A DNA stretch of 64,000 nt, taken from assembly GCA_032718475.1 (NCBI GenBank), contig JAUCBJ010007053.1, forward strand, positions 90,355 through 154,354. Direction: 5' to 3'. The stretch is from Nemertoderma westbladi (taxonomy: Eukaryota > Xenacoelomorpha > Nemertodermatida > Nemertodermatidae). Under the pieces are notes generated by a model. That model saw nothing but the letters and a program-made list of their open reading frames with translations, was not told the origin of the DNA and ran no database searches. The position numbers and the translations under genes were made by a program. This document shows, in pieces, positions 59,801 to 64,000 of the stretch. The stretch's first letter is position 1. Every line of letters starts with the position of its first letter.

Positions 59801-62800
59801 AACGAACATTCAGGTAATAACTGTTCCACCCACAGAAACTCATAAAACTAACGGACATTCAGGTAATAACTGTACCACCCACAGAAACTCATAAAACTAA
59901 CAGACATTCAGGTTATAACTGTTCCACCAACAGAAACTCATAAAACTAACGGACATTCAGGTAATAACTGTTCCACCCACAGAAACTCATAAAACTAACG
60001 GACATTCAGGTAATAACTAACTGTTCCACCCACAGAAACTCATAAAACTAACGGACATTCAGGTAATAACTGTTCCAACCACAGAAACTCATAATACTAA
60101 CGGACATTCAGGTAATAACAACTGTTCCACCCACAGAAACTCATAAAACTAACGAACATTCAGGTAATAACTGTACCAACCACAGAAACTCATAAAACTA
60201 ACGGACATTCAGGTAATAACTATTCCACCCACAGAAAATCATAATACTAACGGACATCCAGGTAATAACAACTGTTCCACCCACAGAAACTCATAAAAAT
60301 AACGGACATTCAGGTAATAACTGTTCCACCCACAGAAACTCATAATACTAACGGACATTCAGGTAATAACAACTGTTCCACCCACAGAAACTCATAAAAA
60401 TAACGGACATTCAGGTAATAACTGTTCCACCCACAGAAACTCATAATACTAACGGACATTCAGGTAATAACAACTGTTCCACCCACAGAAACTCATAAAA
60501 CTAACGAACATTCAGGTAATAACTGTTCCAACCACAGAAACTCATAAAACTAACGAACATTCAGGTAATAACTGTACCAACCACAGAAACTCATAAAACT
60601 AACGGACATTCAGGTAATAACTATTCCACCCACAGAAACTCATAATACTAACGGACATCCAGGTAATAACAACTGTTCCACCCACAGAAACTCATAAAAA
60701 TAACGGACATTCAGGTAATAACTGTTCCACCCACAGAAACTCATAATACTAACGGACATTCAGGTAATAACAACTGTTCCACCCACAGAAACTCATAAAA
60801 CTAACGAACATTCAGGTAATAACTGTTCCACCCACAGAAACTCATAAAACTAACGGACATTCAGGTAATAACTGTACCACCCACAGAAACTCATAAAACT
60901 AACAGACATTCAGGTTATAACTGTTCCACCAACAGAAACTCATAAAACTAACGGACATTCAGGTAATAACTGTTCCACCCACAGAAACTCATAAAACTAA
61001 CGGACATTCAGGTAATAACTGTTCCACCCACAGAAACTCATAAAACTAACGGACATTCAGGTAATAACTGTTCCAACCACAGAAACTCATAATACTAACG
61101 GACATTCAGGTAATAACTGTTCCACCCACAGAAACTCATAATACTAACGGACATCCAGGTAATAACAACTGTTCCACCCACAGAAACTCATAAAAATAAC
61201 GGACATTCAGGTAATAACTGTTCCACCCACAGAAACTCATAATACTAACGGACATTCAGGTAATAACAACTGTTCCACCCACAGAAACTCATAAAAATAA
61301 CGGACATTCAGGTAATAACTGTTCCACCCACAGAAACTCATAATACTAACGGACATTCAGGTAATAACAACTGTTCCACCCACAGAAACTCATAAAACTA
61401 ACGAACATTCAGGTAATAACTGTTCCAACCACAGAAACTCATAAAACTAACGAACATTCAGGTAATAACTGTACCAACCACAGAAACTCATAAAACTAAC
61501 GGACATTCAGGTAATAACTATTCCACCCACAGAAACTCATAATACTAACGGACATCCAGGTAATAACAACTGTTCCACCCACAGAAACTCATAAAAATAA
61601 CGGACATTCAGGTAATAACTGTTCCACCCACAGAAACTCATAATACTAACGGACATTCAGGTAATAACAACTGTTCCACCCACAGAAACTCATAAAACTA
61701 ACGAACATTCAGGTAATAACTGTTCCACCCACAGAAACTCATAAAACTAACGGACATTCAGGTAATAACTGTACCACCCACAGAAACTCATAAAACTAAC
61801 AGACATTCAGGTTATAACTGTTCCACCAACAGAAACTCATAAAACTAACGGACATTCAGGTAATAACTGTTCCACCCACAGAAACTCATAAAACTAACGG
61901 ACATTCAGGTAATAACTGTTCCACCCACAGAAACTCATAAAACTAGCGGACATTCAGGTAATAACTGTTCCAACCACAGAAACTCATAATACTAACGGAC
62001 ATTCAGGTAATAACTGTTCCACCCACAGAAACTCATAATACTAACGGACATCCAGGTAATAACAACTGTTCCACCCACAGAAACTCATAAAAATAACGGA
62101 CATTCAGGTAATAACTGTTCCACCCACAGAAACTCATAATACTAACGGACATTCAGGTAATAACAACTGTTCCACCCACAGAAACTCATAAAAATAACGG
62201 ACATTCAGGTAATAACTGTTCCACCCACAGAAACTCATAATACTAACGGACATTCAGGTAATAACAACTGTTCCACCCACAGAAACTCATAAAACTAACG
62301 GACATTCAGGTAATAACTGTTCCAACCACAGAAACTCATAAAACTAACGGACATTCAGGTAATAACAACTGTTCCACCCACAGAAACTCATAAAAATAAC
62401 GGACATTCAGGTAATAACTGTTCCACCCACAGAAACTCATAAAACTAACGGACATCCAGGTAATAACAACTGTTCCACCCACAGAAACTCATAAAAATAA
62501 CGGACATTCAGGTAATAACTGTTCCACCCACAGAAACTCATAATACTAACGGACATTCAGGTAATAACAACTGTTCCACCCACAGAAACTCATAAAAATA
62601 ACGGACATTCAGGTAATAACTGTTCCACCCACAGAAACTCATAATACTAACGGACATTCAGGTAATAACAACTGTTCCACCCACAGAAACTCATAAAACT
62701 AACGGACATTCAGGTAATAACAACTGTTCCACCCACAGAAACTCATAAAACTAACGGACATTCAGGTAATAACTGTACCAACCACAGAAACTCATAAAAC

Positions 62801-64000
62801 TAACGGACATTCAGGTAATAACTGTTCCACCCACAGAAAGTCATGAAACTAACGAACATTCAGGTAATAACTGTTCCACCCACAGAAACTCATAAAACTA
62901 ACGGACATTCAGGTAATAACTGTTCCACCCACAGAAAGTCATGAAACTAACGAACATTCAGGTAATAACTGTTCCACCCACAGAAACTCATAAAACTAAC
63001 GGACATTCAGGTAATAACTGTTCCAACCACAGAAACTCATAAAACTAACGGACATTCAGGTAATAACTGTTCCACCCACAGAAAGTCATGAAACTAACGA
63101 ACATTCAGGTAATAACTGTTCCACCCACAGAAACTCATAAAACTAACGGACATTCAGGTAATAACTGTTCCACCCACAGAAAGTCATGAAACTAACGAAC
63201 ATTCAGGTAATAACTGTTCCACCCACAGAAAGTCATGAAACTAACGAACATTCAGGTAATAACTGTTCCACCCACAGAAACTCATAAAACTAACGGACAT
63301 TCAGGTAATAACTGTTCCAACCACAGAAACTCATAAAACTAACGGACATTCAGGTAATAACTGTTCCACCCACAGAAACTCATAAAACTAACGGACATTC
63401 AGGTAATAACTGTTCCACCCACAGAAACTCATAAACCTAACGGACATTCAGGTAATAACTGTTCCAACCACAGAAACTCATAAAACTAACGGACATTCAG
63501 GTAATAACTGTTCCAACCACAGAAACTCATAAAACTAACGGACATTCAGGTAATAACTGTTCCACCCACAGAAAGTCATGAAACTAACGAACATTCAGGT
63601 AATAACTGTTCCACCCACAGAAACTCATAAAACTAACGGACATTCAGGTAATAACTGTTCCACCCACAGAAACTCATAAAAATAACGGACATTCAGGTAA
63701 TAACTGTTCCAACCACAGAAACTCATAAAACTAACGGACATTCAGGTAATAACTGTTCCACCCACAGAAAGTCATAAAACTAACGGACATTCAAGTAATA
63801 ACTGTTCCACCCACAGAAACTCATAAAACTAACGGACATTCAGGTAATAATAACTGTTCCACCCACAGAAACTCATAAAAATAACGGACATTCAGGTAAT
63901 AACTGTTCCACCCACAGAAACTCATAATACTAACGGACATTCAGGTAATAACTATTCCACCCACAGAAACTCATAATACTAACGGACATCCAGGTAATAA
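41829..64000. repeat. 49-bp minisatellite made of mini-exon plus donor and acceptor, runs off window
   Basis: Roughly 440-450 units: GTAATAACTGTTCCACCCACAG plus AAACTCATAAAACTAACGG and ACATTCAG (joined, 49 bp). Frequent 52-bp forms have AATAACAACTG or AATAATAACTG. Other variants are AAAGTCATGAAACTAACGAA, ACAGTAACTCAT, ATAATACTAACGG, TCCTCCCACAG and TGTACCAACC. The 27 nt between CCACAG and GTAATA reproduce the last 27 coding nt of the preceding exon with one base change. Large in-register duplications occur (offsets 3,120, 3,426 and 897 bp). No stop-free frame of length exists. Confidence 0.97.

Noticed and set aside
25150-64000. Possible CRISPR arrays
   Set aside because: Units are directly joined tandem repeats with no unique spacers and no cas genes, in eukaryotic context.
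1-64000. tRNA, rRNA, LTR retrotransposon or viral gene
   Set aside because: No cloverleaf, ribosomal core sequence, long direct repeats with primer-binding site, or protease/integrase motifs were seen. Both intact reverse transcriptases are of LINE type.

Overview
The window looks like nuclear DNA of an invertebrate metazoan. It has spliced genes, long introns, several non-LTR retrotransposons, small inverted-repeat elements and very large minisatellites. There is no bacterial-style operon, Shine-Dalgarno pattern or phage module. The best recognised gene, a Golgi-type 3'-phosphoadenosine-5'-phosphate phosphatase (BPNT2/IMPAD1-like), has the N-terminal anchor typical of animals. I cannot name the phylum from sequence alone.

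Layout. 1-3500: transposon debris, namely an endonuclease scrap, a degenerate 19-20-bp minisatellite, a G/C-tract inverted-repeat element, and a foldback element holding a short LINE copy. 3600-4598 (minus): a single-exon BPNT2-like gene. 4767-7440: two inverted-repeat (MITE-like) elements, unassigned sequence and a GGTC microsatellite. 8147-41828 (plus): six exons, predicted by reading splice sites and phases, of one seven-transmembrane protein resembling the TOM1/THH1/GPR137 group. The start exon(s) and the 3' end are not identified. Its introns are filled with minisatellites (21, 31, 58, 33 and 49 bp units) and two nearly complete LINEs. LINE-A lies at 11848-14937 (plus). LINE-B lies at 17039-23527 (minus), inserted inside the 31-bp array. 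41829-64000 is one uninterrupted array of a 49-bp unit that runs off the window.

Most striking point: the exon at 41672-41828 lies between two giant arrays, and each array appears to be built from that exon's own splice site. The 9.2-kb array on its left repeats a polypyrimidine tract plus CCCGTAG and the first exon bases. The 22-kb array on its right repeats the last 27 coding nucleotides (KLIKLTDIQ) plus the GTAATA donor and an upstream CCACAG. Each right-hand unit is therefore a potential 27-nt, in-frame mini-exon between AG and GT, several hundred times over. The 58-bp array in the same intron also carries a GGTAAGT donor-like motif on the sense strand.

Second point: LINE-B seems to have three ORFs. 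ORF2 (endonuclease plus reverse transcriptase) and ORF1 (coiled coil plus RRM-like segment) are preceded by a SAP-domain protein with a long 10-residue repeat tail. The repeat phase of the array it interrupts fixes its borders at about 6.49 kb, so all three ORFs probably travelled as one unit.

Limits: repeat counts are estimates from length divided by unit, family calls come from recognised motifs only, and arrays of this size are prone to assembly error.
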